The position numbers and the translations under genes were made by a program. The notes under the pieces were generated by a model, which was not told the DNA's origin, searched no databases, and was given only the letters and a program-made list of their open reading frames with translations. Shown here in pieces: positions 18,167 to 28,347 of a DNA stretch of 64,000 bases (position 1 is the stretch's first letter; each line of letters opens with the position of its first letter). The stretch is from contig JAHBXT010000004.1 in assembly GCA_019636385.1 (NCBI GenBank), positions 310,001 through 374,000 of the forward strand, in the 5' to 3' direction. Source of the stretch: Pirellulaceae bacterium (GTDB lineage Bacteria > Planctomycetota > Planctomycetia > Pirellulales > Pirellulaceae).

Positions 18167-18631
18167 CTAGGCCTTTTCGTACTCCATCAGAAACCCGCGG
18201 AATTCTCGGCGGTGCTGCTCTTCGTCTCCCAACAATGTGACGCACAGATCTTGGGTGACATAGTCGTGGCCATCGCACAGCCTGATAATTTTGTTGTATT
18301 GCTCGCAGGCTTTGTCTTCAGCGTCGATCACGCCTTTGATCACGCTGATGACGTCGGTCGTATCGCTCGATGGCTGTAGTGACGCCTGAGTAGGCTTGAA
18401 TTGAAAGCTGCCAGGAATCCGCCCACCAATGGTTTTAATGCGATCGGCCAATTGTTGGGCGTGCCCGACTTCAGCCGTGATATCTGCCGCCAGGCTCTTC
18501 TTGATCTCTTCGGCGCGCACGCCGTCCAAGTTAGTGCTGTGCGCAATGTAGTTCATCACCGCCTCCAACTCCATGAAGTAGGCCGTCACCATCTCATCAA
18601 TAATCTTCTGTGTTTGGGCATCAAGACTCAT
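18167..18631 (-). CDS. Ferritin-like / bacterioferritin-family protein
   Basis: 154 residues, a four-helix bundle with ferritin-type iron ligands: YFMELEAVMNYIAHS (first Glu), ITAEVGHAQQLADRI (E-x-x-H), then VIDAEDKACEQYNK and LLGDEEQHRREFRGFL (second E-x-x-H). It probably stores iron or protects against peroxide in the cytoplasm. No heme-ligand methionine can be assigned with confidence. Its 3' end converges on sucD. Confidence 0.85.
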   Translation of the reverse strand: MSLDAQTQKIIDEMVTAYFMELEAVMNYIAHSTNLDGVRAEEIKKSLAADITAEVGHAQQLADRIKTIGGRIPGSFQFKPTQASLQPSSDTTDVISVIKGVIDAEDKACEQYNKIIRLCDGHDYVTQDLCVTLLGDEEQHRREFRGFLMEYEKA

Positions 18632-18817
18632 TGCCTGTGTCTCCTGAAAGCAAGCGTACGGTTTATGTGTGTCACGTGACTATCGTACCCGCAAGACCCG
18701 CCCGCGACCAGGGCTGGATAGCGCAGCAAGTGAAGTACTGATGTTAGCCCCTGGCTATCGCAATGGGCTGTGATTTAGGTCATGGAAGACGACGCCGCAC
18801 AGATCTATTCTTCTCAG

Positions 18818-19228
18818 TTAGACTGAGGCTGACTCGCGAATCGCGGCTTGTATCGTTTGAAATTGAGAACGCATTAGAGCAATGGCTGTGTCATGCATCA
18901 TTTGGTTCTTGCTGATTTCGGTAATCTGCTGTTCCAGACTGATGTCGTTGCCATCGTGATATAAAACTTGATGCTGCACATCGCGCAGCTTGTCGACTGC
19001 AGCCTGCGACGAGGCCAAGCCGGGCGAATGAATTGCGGAGGAACCGCTGGGTTGGATACTTTCTTTGAGAGCTGTCTGAAAATCATCTACCGACAAATCT
19101 CGCGTGCGATAATCGGGAACGTCCAAGTTGGCGATGTTGCCCGCTAGCAAGGTATGGCGACGCTGTGCAAAACTTGCAGTCTGCTCCAGAGCTGGCAGCG
19201 TTGTCTGATTAAGCCAGGTGGACCACAT
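18818..19228 (-). CDS. flgB: Flagellar basal-body rod protein FlgB
   Basis: 136 residues, typical FlgB size. It contains the rod-protein N-terminal motif HTLLAGNIANLDVPDYRTRD and a C-terminal helix with ISLEQQITEISKNQMMHDTA, both characteristic of FlgB/FlgC-type rod proteins. FlgB is secreted by the flagellar type III apparatus and forms the proximal rod in the periplasm. It is the last gene of a three-gene leftward cluster (FlgN-like, HATPase-like, flgB). The next leftward gene is a ferritin-like protein, so the usual flgC neighbour is absent. Confidence 0.9.
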   Translation of the reverse strand: MWSTWLNQTTLPALEQTASFAQRRHTLLAGNIANLDVPDYRTRDLSVDDFQTALKESIQPSGSSAIHSPGLASSQAAVDKLRDVQHQVLYHDGNDISLEQQITEISKNQMMHDTAIALMRSQFQTIQAAIRESASV

Positions 19229-19261
19229 AGATTCTTCCTTTTTGACTTTAATCCAGGATCA

Positions 19262-19699
19262 TCAAGCGGTCATGCGCAACCGGGCGAAATGAGTTTGCAC
19301 GACAATCCAGGCAACGCCACCATCAGGGCAGCGAGCTTTGTATGTGGTCAAGCAGCAACCATTGCTGACTCCGGTCGATTCACGGCGAAATGAGCTGAGC
19401 GATTCGTGAACCGACGACTGTCCATCTGTAGACACTTCGACCTCCAATCCACGCCGCGTCAAATACACGGCTATTTCCACCGTGGAGTCCGGTGATGCCG
19501 TTTGAGCGGCTTGCTGCAAGACATCGTCCAATCTGGACAATAAAGCTGGGCTGTAAGCCACAAATTCTAATCCCGGCTGCCATTGGCTTTCGAAACTGAG
19601 TGAGTAGCAGCCGCTCAGCTCTTGGCAACGCGCAGCAATCCAGGCTCGTAGCGTTGTCTGTGTACCGGCCTGCGAGCGGGAATTGGTAAAACCGACCAT
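19262..19699 (-). CDS. Small protein with degenerate histidine-kinase-type ATPase (HATPase_c-like) fold, flagellar cluster
   Basis: 145 residues. Residues about 48-135 follow the HATPase_c pattern: YSPALLSRLDDVLQQAAQTA in place of the N-box helix, then STVEIAVYLTRRGLEVEVST, a D-G-Q where the DxGxG loop should be, and CPDGGVAWIVVQTHF as the final strand pair. The N-box asparagine and the glycine loops that bind ATP are missing, so ATP binding is unlikely. There is no membrane segment or phospho-acceptor His domain. It sits 33 nt upstream of flgB and 36 nt downstream of the FlgN-like gene, so a role in flagellar assembly or its regulation is inferred. The fold assignment is by pattern only. Confidence 0.6.
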   Translation of the reverse strand: MVGFTNSRSQAGTQTTLRAWIAARCQELSGCYSLSFESQWQPGLEFVAYSPALLSRLDDVLQQAAQTASPDSTVEIAVYLTRRGLEVEVSTDGQSSVHESLSSFRRESTGVSNGCCLTTYKARCPDGGVAWIVVQTHFARLRMTA

Positions 19700-19735
19700 C
19701 GGGAGAACTTTCTAGTGTGAGGCTGATGGGAGTGG

Positions 19736-20227
19736 CTACAAGTCAGCAATATCTAGCGTACTATGGGCCAATAAATCTGCTGTTGAGTAGGCGTGCTCTG
19801 CCAATCGGGTATCCTGGCCATGTTTGAGCTGTGCGGCCAACGCATCCCGTTGTTGGCTCATCCACTGCAGCGTTTGACCGTCCAGCTCCAGCACTTCCTT
19901 TAGTCGCTGATTGGTCTGCTGCAAGAGTTGGTCGCAGCTCTGTCGCAGTTGTGGATTCGCCCAGACTCGGTGCTGTGGGTCATCCTGGCGATAAATGTGA
20001 AGCTGATCGTCCAACCGCAAAAGCTGATCAATCAAGGACTCCTTTTGAGCCAATAAGCGAAGGGTGGCTGATAGTTCCTGCCCGGAATGCGATTGGCTTT
20101 GTGCCTGCGTGACTGTCAGCAGGTCCTGAGCGATGGTAAGACGCTGCTGAACCAGCTCCCATAGCCGCTGGGTATATGCCGTTGAAGAACGATCGACCGT
20201 CGTTGTTATCGTTTGCAGGCCGTCCAT
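19736..20227 (-). CDS. FlgN-like flagellar export chaperone
   Basis: 163 residues, nearly all helical and glutamine/leucine-rich. QRLTIAQDLLTVTQAQSQS and LLAQKESLIDQLLRLDDQL reproduce the FlgN pattern of a long amphipathic helix with a K-E-x-L-x-x-x-L core, and a C-terminal helix follows (LELDGQTLQWMSQQRDALAA). FlgN binds hook-junction proteins FlgK/FlgL in the cytoplasm. Assignment rests on helix pattern, size and its place upstream of flgB; sequence identity is too low to be sure. Confidence 0.6.
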   Translation of the reverse strand: MDGLQTITTTVDRSSTAYTQRLWELVQQRLTIAQDLLTVTQAQSQSHSGQELSATLRLLAQKESLIDQLLRLDDQLHIYRQDDPQHRVWANPQLRQSCDQLLQQTNQRLKEVLELDGQTLQWMSQQRDALAAQLKHGQDTRLAEHAYSTADLLAHSTLDIADL

Positions 20228-20411
20228 GACCTTCTCTTCCTTGCTGGCTAGCTGTCCGTGCTTAGATAATCCATGCGTCCAGCTTTGCTAGGACTACCCA
20301 CACTCTGGCAAGCTTAGCTACGGGGTGGCTTCTTGACTGGCTTTTAGCACAAACAGCCGGACTGGAGCGAGAGAGAATTCTCAAGCATGATGGTGGGACA
20401 TGCTAGCAACT

Positions 20412-22823
20412 CTAATGCCATTCGCGGAGACACCCTAGCAATTGCTGCCAGTGCGGCCGATCACCGCGAGTGCAAGAGACAAAAATAGCGTCATATTCTG
20501 CCGGAATGCGCTGCAAAACTAGCTCTGCCTGTCGAATTGTTTTCTGCGCGTCGTCATCTCGACCTAGCTTTCGCTGGCACTGCGCAATCTGCACTAGAGC
20601 TTCTAAGGCTTCGGGTTGATTGGCGTAGTGCCCTGCGGCAGTCTTCAGCGACTCGATAGCCAGCTCGTATCGTCCCAATTCCTGCAACACGTCCGCAGCG
20701 CCAAAGTACGCGCTGCGTAGCAGCGATTGGTCCAACGGCTGTTGTTGCGCGGCCTCACGCTGTGCCTGGATAGTACGCTGCAGCTCTTGATACTCTCCTA
20801 CCGCCTTCTCCAGCAACTCTGTGCGTTGTTGTCGATAACGTCGTTTGGCGGCGGCAGTGACAGCCGAACTGAATTTTAAGACTTGTTCTGGATAATGCGC
20901 TGCCAATTGATAACTGCGAGCCAGTTGATATCGTACTTGGCAGTAGCGCGCATCATCCGGATATCGACCAGCCGCTTCCGACAATTGGTTGATGGCCAAC
21001 ACTAACTCTTGGTGCGTAGCTGCATGCTGCGACTCGAGTTCACTCCAGTCCGATTTGGCGTCTGAGTTTAGGGTTTCTAGCATCCGTTGCCCGCGTTTAT
21101 ACAGCAGATTACCCAACTCAAAAAAACTGTCTCGCCACACGGAGCTGTCGGGATGGAGGTCGTAGTCCCATAGGTTCGCCTCAAGTAATTCGATGGCCTG
21201 TTGGCTGTGGCCCATTTCGCTCAGTGCTCGAGCTGCCAAGAAGCGTGCCTCGTAACTGCTAGGGCTCAACGGATACTCGCCCAAGCATCGCTGCAACGGC
21301 TCCAATCCAGCCGACCATTGACTGGCTGCAATCAGGTTGCGACCCAGCGCTAACAAACCTCGGGCTCGTCGCGAGCGCTGCTCGAATTTCAGGTAGGTGT
21401 TGAGCATACGGTTGGCAGAGTCCAACTGTTGAGCCTTGCGATAATTCTCGGCCGCGTTCCAAACGCTGGTCAGGTAATCTTTCGAGCGCAGCTCCAGTGT
21501 CGCCAGTTGTTCATATTTCTCTCCGGCTTGACCGAATAGTTGCTGCATTCGTTGGCGTGACTCGGGATCATTAGCTTTTCGATCGCGCTCGACGGTGCTT
21601 GCCCAGTTCGCCAATGAATTGGCTTGCAGCCGCACTGAATCGATGATTGGAAAGGCAAGACCAAGCTGGTTGGCGAGTTCGATGGCCAAATCGAATTTCT
21701 CCTTGATGCGCAGTTTGTCTCCCAACTCGGCCAGTCGCACTCTTAACTCATCGACCGATAGCCAATACGCGTTGAACAATTGAATATCGCTAATTCCGCG
21801 CAATAGTTGTCGGGTGGCAGTCAAAATTTCGACGTCTCGATCCAGCTCCTGAAGCACTTCGGCCTCTTCCAGTCCAGCGGCAATGGCTTCAGCAGAGAAC
21901 GGGCTGAACTGGCGAACCGCGCTGAATGTGCCTATACACTCTCGTAACAACCCTTGGCTGCGCTGTACTCGCCCCATCAGGTAATAGGCCTGTCGGCGAA
22001 CTTCATTGGGTGTGTCACTGATCTTCAAGAGCTTCTGAAGGATGCCATAAGACTCGTCGAGCAGTTTCCGTTGGCTCTCGGGCTCTAGATTAGGCAGCAT
22101 CGACTCGTGCAGCCGCGCCAAGGCTTGTAACTTCAGCGCATGATAATGTTCGGGAATACCGGCAGGGACTTGCGCCAGTGCTTGATAGACTGCGGGCATA
22201 TCACCGCGTTTGAGTGCGATTTGGGCTTCGGCTAGATCGGAGTTCGTCACTTCTCGCGCCGAAATGCCAGGTAGTCTGCGCCATTGTTGTAGGACCTTGT
22301 TCGCTGCCTCTAGATCAGGCACGGGCAGCCGTAGATGTGCAGCCACCATCATTTGCAGGGCTTGACTGCGAACTTCAGGATACTCTTTCAAGGATTCGTT
22401 CAGTGGCCCAATCGCCTCTTGCCATCGGTAGGTATTGTACAAACAGACACCTAGACAGAAGTTGCCCTTGGCGCGGTAGCCAACCGGAAAGCCCAGCTCT
22501 CGACTTTTCTCCAAACACTTTGTGGCTTCAAACAGAATACGTCGGTGTTGATAGTTATCGAAATCGTCGGCGACCCGCGCTAGTAGCGCTGCACCTTTGA
22601 CGTATTGCCAAGTGGCATGGTTATCGACATCCGCCAACTCCCCTTCCAAGTCTTGAACTAGGCGATTGGCCAGATCCCAGCGCCCATCATCGACCCACCG
22701 ACAGGCCAGTTTTAGACGTTCTTCATTGTCAAAATCGGGCTTAACGATAGCCGAGAAGACCAGCCCGAAAACGACGGCGGCCGCGACAGAGGCCACCACG
22801 ATCACCGGCAACTTTTTAGACAT
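20412..22823 (-). CDS. Membrane-anchored TPR protein
   Basis: 803 residues. A single N-terminal signal anchor (LPVIVVASVAAAVVFGLVFS) is followed by about 750 residues of tetratricopeptide-like helices, for example AKGNFCLGVCLYNTYRWQEA, YYLMGRVQRSQGLLRECIGT and ARALSEMGHSQQAIELLEAN. It should expose a long superhelical scaffold on the periplasmic side. No enzyme domain is visible. It starts 184 nt upstream of the FlgN-like gene on the same strand, but a flagellar role is not evident. Confidence 0.8.
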   Translation of the reverse strand: MSKKLPVIVVASVAAAVVFGLVFSAIVKPDFDNEERLKLACRWVDDGRWDLANRLVQDLEGELADVDNHATWQYVKGAALLARVADDFDNYQHRRILFEATKCLEKSRELGFPVGYRAKGNFCLGVCLYNTYRWQEAIGPLNESLKEYPEVRSQALQMMVAAHLRLPVPDLEAANKVLQQWRRLPGISAREVTNSDLAEAQIALKRGDMPAVYQALAQVPAGIPEHYHALKLQALARLHESMLPNLEPESQRKLLDESYGILQKLLKISDTPNEVRRQAYYLMGRVQRSQGLLRECIGTFSAVRQFSPFSAEAIAAGLEEAEVLQELDRDVEILTATRQLLRGISDIQLFNAYWLSVDELRVRLAELGDKLRIKEKFDLAIELANQLGLAFPIIDSVRLQANSLANWASTVERDRKANDPESRQRMQQLFGQAGEKYEQLATLELRSKDYLTSVWNAAENYRKAQQLDSANRMLNTYLKFEQRSRRARGLLALGRNLIAASQWSAGLEPLQRCLGEYPLSPSSYEARFLAARALSEMGHSQQAIELLEANLWDYDLHPDSSVWRDSFFELGNLLYKRGQRMLETLNSDAKSDWSELESQHAATHQELVLAINQLSEAAGRYPDDARYCQVRYQLARSYQLAAHYPEQVLKFSSAVTAAAKRRYRQQRTELLEKAVGEYQELQRTIQAQREAAQQQPLDQSLLRSAYFGAADVLQELGRYELAIESLKTAAGHYANQPEALEALVQIAQCQRKLGRDDDAQKTIRQAELVLQRIPAEYDAIFVSCTRGDRPHWQQLLGCLREWH

Positions 22824-23094
22824 CCTGATCCTTCTGCGCTGCTGGAAACAAGAAATCCGGCTGCACGCCTAGCCAGTCAGGGCGCCCATCCATCAAGGCA
22901 CCTACCAGAGTCTGCCACCAAAGCAGCCGCAAGCAAAACTCAGAATGCTTACCAGGTTCAACACCACCCGCCTCCAGGTCTGGATGTGCGGTTTAGCACG
23001 ATGGTATCGACCGAGCTGCAGGAACAACCGGCAGTCGGATCAAGTTAGATTGGCCGCTTGGCACTCTACCGGGCAGCGGAAACGGTCCCTGGGG

Positions 23095-23991
23095 TTAATT
23101 CCTGGAGAACGTCGCAGCCTGTTCATCAGAACGAGCCATAGGCTGATTGGTGACATGTTGCATCAACCACAGATTGGTATCGCTAAGCATATTGCTGAGC
23201 AATTCGTCCCCGCACGGATATTGGCGAATGTCCAACGCCAAACCGGCGGCGTGCAACACCGGCAAAGATTCGCAAATGTGGCTCACACTACACTGAGTTG
23301 AATGCTCACCGTACAGCCACAGAATCGGTAACGTTCTGGCCTGGGGCAAATTACTCAGCGCACACTGTTCATTGGGGAATTTGCAGCCAACAGCGACGAC
23401 GCCCGCAAACAGATGGGCATAGCGAAGGCCAATACGCAGGGCCATCGTTCCACCCGATCCGAAACCGGCCAAAAATATGCGGCGACGATTAATTGAAAAC
23501 TGCTCGGCGGCGACGCCTAAGCTCTCAAATACAATCTCTTCTGCCACTCCGGTGGCTGTGGGCGATTTTCCCCACACAAACCGGCCCGATCCACGATCGC
23601 TGGATATCGGTCCGCGCGGAGCGCAACCCACATAGTTCTGCAAACTCAAGGCCGGCATGACACCTTCCAGTTCGCCCTCACTACTGTGGCAGCTATGCAA
23701 CCACACCAGCAACGGGTACTCATAGCGCGGTTCATAACGCTCTGGGCCAAACAGCGCCAGCTGGTGCTCCGTCAGAACGTAATCGCTTTGAATGGCACAG
23801 GATGTTCCAGAAACTTGATGAACCAAATCAAAACCAGCACCATCGATCGAAGAAACGATTCGGTTTCGCATTGCTCGATAGTCTCGTTGGCGTATGAACG
23901 AACTGAGCAGCAGACGGCTAGCCATCTTCAAGTGCTCAGCAGTAAGATTAACAAAACTTGCCGTTGTGTACACCCTTTGGACGATGCACAA
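23095..23991 (-). CDS. Alpha/beta-hydrolase (carboxylesterase-type) protein with degenerate catalytic triad
   Basis: 298 residues with the phospholipase/carboxylesterase plan: YPLLVWLHSCHSSEGELEG (oxyanion strand), INRRRIFLAGFGSGGTMALR (nucleophile elbow), LPILWLYGEHSTQCSV (acid strand) and IRQYPCGDELLSN (histidine loop). The canonical elbow is GFSxGG; here it reads GFGSGG, putting Gly178 at the nucleophile position and moving Ser to the next site. The canonical G-x-x-D-x-V-V-P acid loop and G-H-E histidine are replaced by GEHSTQCS and GDE. It is therefore probably a non-catalytic paralogue or has altered chemistry. The start is uncertain: ATG 23991 or ATG 23925. Confidence 0.75.
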   Translation of the reverse strand: MCIVQRVYTTASFVNLTAEHLKMASRLLLSSFIRQRDYRAMRNRIVSSIDGAGFDLVHQVSGTSCAIQSDYVLTEHQLALFGPERYEPRYEYPLLVWLHSCHSSEGELEGVMPALSLQNYVGCAPRGPISSDRGSGRFVWGKSPTATGVAEEIVFESLGVAAEQFSINRRRIFLAGFGSGGTMALRIGLRYAHLFAGVVAVGCKFPNEQCALSNLPQARTLPILWLYGEHSTQCSVSHICESLPVLHAAGLALDIRQYPCGDELLSNMLSDTNLWLMQHVTNQPMARSDEQAATFSRN

Positions 23992-24081
23992 ACAGTACGA
24001 GTGTTTTTATGCGCCTGCACATGGCGCGTCAACCGCATCTCTACCACAAAATATGGTTGGCCCAAATGCCACCAGCCCCAT

Positions 24082-24120
24082 GCGTCCCAGAAAACATCTA
24101 AGCGCGTCCCAGAAAACATC
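24082..24120. repeat. Two 17-base direct repeats, 22-base period
   Basis: GCGTCCCAGAAAACATC occurs at 24082-24098 and exactly again at 24104-24120. They lie between the mdh stop and the start of the esterase-like gene, both read leftwards. One helical turn-like spacing (two turns) suits a tandem protein binding site, but a slippage duplication is equally possible. Confidence 0.6.
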
Positions 24121-24141
24121 AAAGCCGATTGATAGCAATCG

Positions 24142-25089
<948 letters not shown>

Positions 25090-25143
25090 TTATCTCCTGA
25101 TTAGACTGGTTAGTGTTGTCGAGTACAAAACAAGATGGTAGCG

Positions 25144-25159
25144 ACCGTCGCCAGACGGT
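25144..25159. repeat. Small palindrome upstream of mdh
   Basis: ACCGTCGCCAGACGGT forms a 6-bp stem with a GCCA loop. A second, less perfect hairpin (GTCACC-AGGC-GGTG) follows at 25178-25191. The same CCGTCGCCA-GACGG core recurs at 49670-49684, so it may be a dispersed intergenic repeat; it could also shape the mdh leader. Confidence 0.5.
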
Positions 25160-25363
25160 GAAAGTGGCGCAGCGAGCGTCACCAGGCGGTGGACATGGAC
25201 AGTGAAACCGACAATACCTTCACGATCCGCTACATGGCGAACGAGTATCGGACTTCGTCGCGAAAGGTCAAGACGGGGCCATTCGCAACTCTGCAGAACA
25301 GCACCTATGTCCGTAGGCTTTCTGGTCCAGAAGGCAGCCGCCAGCAAGCAGTTGCTTCGCAGG

Positions 25364-28081
25364 CTATTTTCTCTGCATATTGCGTTGAGCAATCGCTAAA
25401 ATCCCTAGCATCGTGACCACAACCGCTGCGCACAGCGCCGCGCTGAACCAACCCACGAACTGGTGGGAGGAAACCTGTGGTTGATACGACTGGAGGGAAG
25501 CTACCACAACCAGCGGAGCAATTTGCCGCACCTCTTGTGAAGCCGTTGATAATCGCTGGCTGTGATAGGACCACAGACGATAGAATCTGCCAACAGCTCG
25601 CGCATGCTTACCGACTGTCCAGGACCCGCTGCCGCCCGATTCGAGCTGCTGTGGCACAAACTCGCTTTCACCCAGCATGACGAGCGTTACTGGAAACTCA
25701 CCGTCAAACGAAATGCTGTCCGTCAAGTCCACATCTCCAAACTCGATCCGCTGTCCTGGCATTTTCAGAAATCCATCGAACTGATAATAGCGCAGCGGCG
25801 GATTTCCGACTGGTTGGTCGATTTGGACGAGCGTGCCGCTGACCAGGCGCACTGGCCAGTCGATGGCAGCACCCAAATGATCCAGCGGATGTTGCAAGGC
25901 ACTCAACGGAGAGACGCGCTGCTCGTCGCTGGCAACACCACTTTGCTTGACTGTCCTTAACAGTTTAACAAACGGTTCCGATTCGGCGCTAGACAGTCGC
26001 TTTCGATTGTTCTCTGCCATGACATCCAACCAAGACAAATCGAACTCGGCAGAGGCAAGTGCCGTCCACGACGGTTTGAGCTTAGGCACCAACTGAGACA
26101 TCCAGGCGTCTGGCGAATGACTGCTCAGCTCCAAGTTCACTTGCGCTGCTAGGTTGACTCTAGAACTGGCGTGAATGGCATCGAATGTCCAGTTAGGCCC
26201 ATCGACCAAGATCACAGGTCTGGCACTCGGGTGGGATTGAGCCCGCAGCGCCAACCCCTGAATGCGGACGGGTTGAAACAACTGCAACTGATTCTGCCAG
26301 ACGGTTGGTATGTGCAAACTAAAGACAATTGCCTCTTGCGAAGGATCGCGCGCCGCATCCGCATCGTGACTTCCGCTGCTGACACTCATCCGGTAAAGCT
26401 GCTGTTTTGCCGAGCCAGAAAACCACGCGTGCTGCGAATCGCTCAATTGCATAGCGTGGCAATCGCGTACCCAACCGACCAGGTCGAACGATGCCAATTG
26501 ACAATCCACTCCAACCGGAATCGCATTTTCAACTTGCCGCAGTCTTCGCCAGCCAATTTGATTGATTGCGAATAGCGTTCGCAACAGTTCATCTGCAACT
26601 GTCAACGATTCACCCTGCCTCGGCGACGCCCAGCGTTGTATCAGTTCTGGTGTCACAACACCTTGCAATCGCTGCTGAATAATTGCTTGTGCAGTGGCCT
26701 TGGAATCCGAAGTCGCCGCCCATGGAGGAAGCTGCTCCTGGGCGGCACACCGCCAGGAACTTATGCTCGGCGCGAAAATCAACAGCGCCAGTTGAGCCAA
26801 ACGGTTGGGGCTCGATCGCCACCGTCGCCTCAGCCAGGGCGCCAGTCGCATCCACAACCAAGCCAGACTTGACAATATCAACAGTCCGGTCCCAAGGCGG
26901 ATCAGGCCCGATGGACCGAGCCCTACCTTATCAGATTGGGTCGGCTGCCCAGTCACGCCGCCAACCCCTGCGTTTGAATAGAGTAGCTTGATGTGACCGG
27001 CAAATAGCGTGGTCACAACCTGAACACCCGCCGGTGCGCTATAGGCCAAACGTTTACCAACCAATCCGACAACTTCAATGTCAGGTGTGCCTCCCGCCAG
27101 AACGTCGTCAGCCAACTTCTCGACCTCTTTCTGAACTGCATAGACAGGAACCGGTTGATTGGATCCATCTTCACCACGGAGCCACAGCACTCGGTACCTA
27201 TCTATTCTCGTTGCCGCATCTGAACGATCAACCACCTCGACGCGGCGCACCGATCCGCGCAGTACAACCCAGCGACCGCGATATCGTGCGTGATCTCCAG
27301 CAAGCTGCCGGGTAGCAACTCTTTCCAAAGGTGTCGAACCAGCCTGATAATCGCGGCCGCGCTGCAATAGCCTCCAAAACGCCCGACTCTCCAACGGCGT
27401 CCACGGTGCACCATCACGTAGCGATTCCACGAGGCGCCTATCCAGATAGTCGCCAATGGTGGTTCTGAAATATGGATCCAGCGGTGAACTCCTTCCAGTG
27501 AACTCTGCTGCCGCGTAGCCTGAAAATGCCGACTGCAGGAGCTGCCATTGTTGCCGATAGCGCTCCAGCTGTTCATCCCATTGGTGGGTAGCGCTGGCAG
27601 ACTCTGGTAACTGCTGACGTAGCCTGTCCAATTCTATTTCGACCATCTGGCCCAACTCACTCAACGACTGGGCCTGACTGGTGCCACCGGTAAACGGCTG
27701 TGCGGCGAACCAGAATTCAGCTAATGCCAACACTTGCGGAACATCGGCACCGCTTAACAATCGGGGGGCCAGATCGCGACAGGTTGCGCCCCACAGACTT
27801 GATTCGTCGTTCTGGTCGCTTGAACCTTGTGCCTGGTGCGCGATGTCGGTGCTGGTCGGTTCAAGTTTATTCTGTGCTTGATCCAGGGGAACGCCCAACG
27901 CCTGAAAGGCGCGCTGAACATTGTGTGGATCGCTGGCCTGGCGCATCAACAACAACACCAGACCGAGCAAAAATACCAGAGAAATTAAACGCCGAGTGCC
28001 CGATGTGGCCTGATGAGCCGCCCGACCTCGCCTCTGCTGACCATCCGATGAGTACCAACGATCGCTACGCAGTCGAACCAT
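25364..28081 (-). CDS. Large hypothetical membrane protein
   Basis: 905 residues, family not recognised. Membrane segments: near residues 32-47 (LISLVFLLGLVLLLM), about 395-415 (LIRLGTGLLILSSLAWLWM), a hydrophobic stretch near 430-445, and a C-terminal one (FSAALCAAVVVTMLGILAIA). Two extracytoplasmic parts can be seen: an N-terminal helical then beta-rich region (YRGRWVVLRGSVRRVEVV, IEVVGLVGKRLAYSAPAG) and a C-terminal region with a similar strand pattern (FDGFLKMPGQRIEFGDVDL), so an internal duplication is possible. No catalytic motif is apparent. It is upstream of mdh on the same strand with a 280-base gap. Confidence 0.7.
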   Translation of the reverse strand: MVRLRSDRWYSSDGQQRRGRAAHQATSGTRRLISLVFLLGLVLLLMRQASDPHNVQRAFQALGVPLDQAQNKLEPTSTDIAHQAQGSSDQNDESSLWGATCRDLAPRLLSGADVPQVLALAEFWFAAQPFTGGTSQAQSLSELGQMVEIELDRLRQQLPESASATHQWDEQLERYRQQWQLLQSAFSGYAAAEFTGRSSPLDPYFRTTIGDYLDRRLVESLRDGAPWTPLESRAFWRLLQRGRDYQAGSTPLERVATRQLAGDHARYRGRWVVLRGSVRRVEVVDRSDAATRIDRYRVLWLRGEDGSNQPVPVYAVQKEVEKLADDVLAGGTPDIEVVGLVGKRLAYSAPAGVQVVTTLFAGHIKLLYSNAGVGGVTGQPTQSDKVGLGPSGLIRLGTGLLILSSLAWLWMRLAPWLRRRWRSSPNRLAQLALLIFAPSISSWRCAAQEQLPPWAATSDSKATAQAIIQQRLQGVVTPELIQRWASPRQGESLTVADELLRTLFAINQIGWRRLRQVENAIPVGVDCQLASFDLVGWVRDCHAMQLSDSQHAWFSGSAKQQLYRMSVSSGSHDADAARDPSQEAIVFSLHIPTVWQNQLQLFQPVRIQGLALRAQSHPSARPVILVDGPNWTFDAIHASSRVNLAAQVNLELSSHSPDAWMSQLVPKLKPSWTALASAEFDLSWLDVMAENNRKRLSSAESEPFVKLLRTVKQSGVASDEQRVSPLSALQHPLDHLGAAIDWPVRLVSGTLVQIDQPVGNPPLRYYQFDGFLKMPGQRIEFGDVDLTDSISFDGEFPVTLVMLGESEFVPQQLESGGSGSWTVGKHARAVGRFYRLWSYHSQRLSTASQEVRQIAPLVVVASLQSYQPQVSSHQFVGWFSAALCAAVVVTMLGILAIAQRNMQRK

Positions 28082-28347
28082 GCTTTGGACTAGCTAACGC
28101 AATTTGAGAACGGCAAAAACCAAGCAGCGGCCGTTATTCGCTTGACTGTCTCCATTATAGAACGAAGTCTCACCCCGGTGCTGCGTCCGCACAGTCCACC
28201 CTGCCCTGATTCCTATTGCAGCCGTCAGTGTATAATGCAGCTACTTTTCGATTCGCGATCCTTGGTGACGCACAGGACAGATAGCCAAGCTATCCTAAAA
28301 TGCGTCAACTAACCTCCTCAGTACCCTGATTGAGCTGCCAGCGATTC

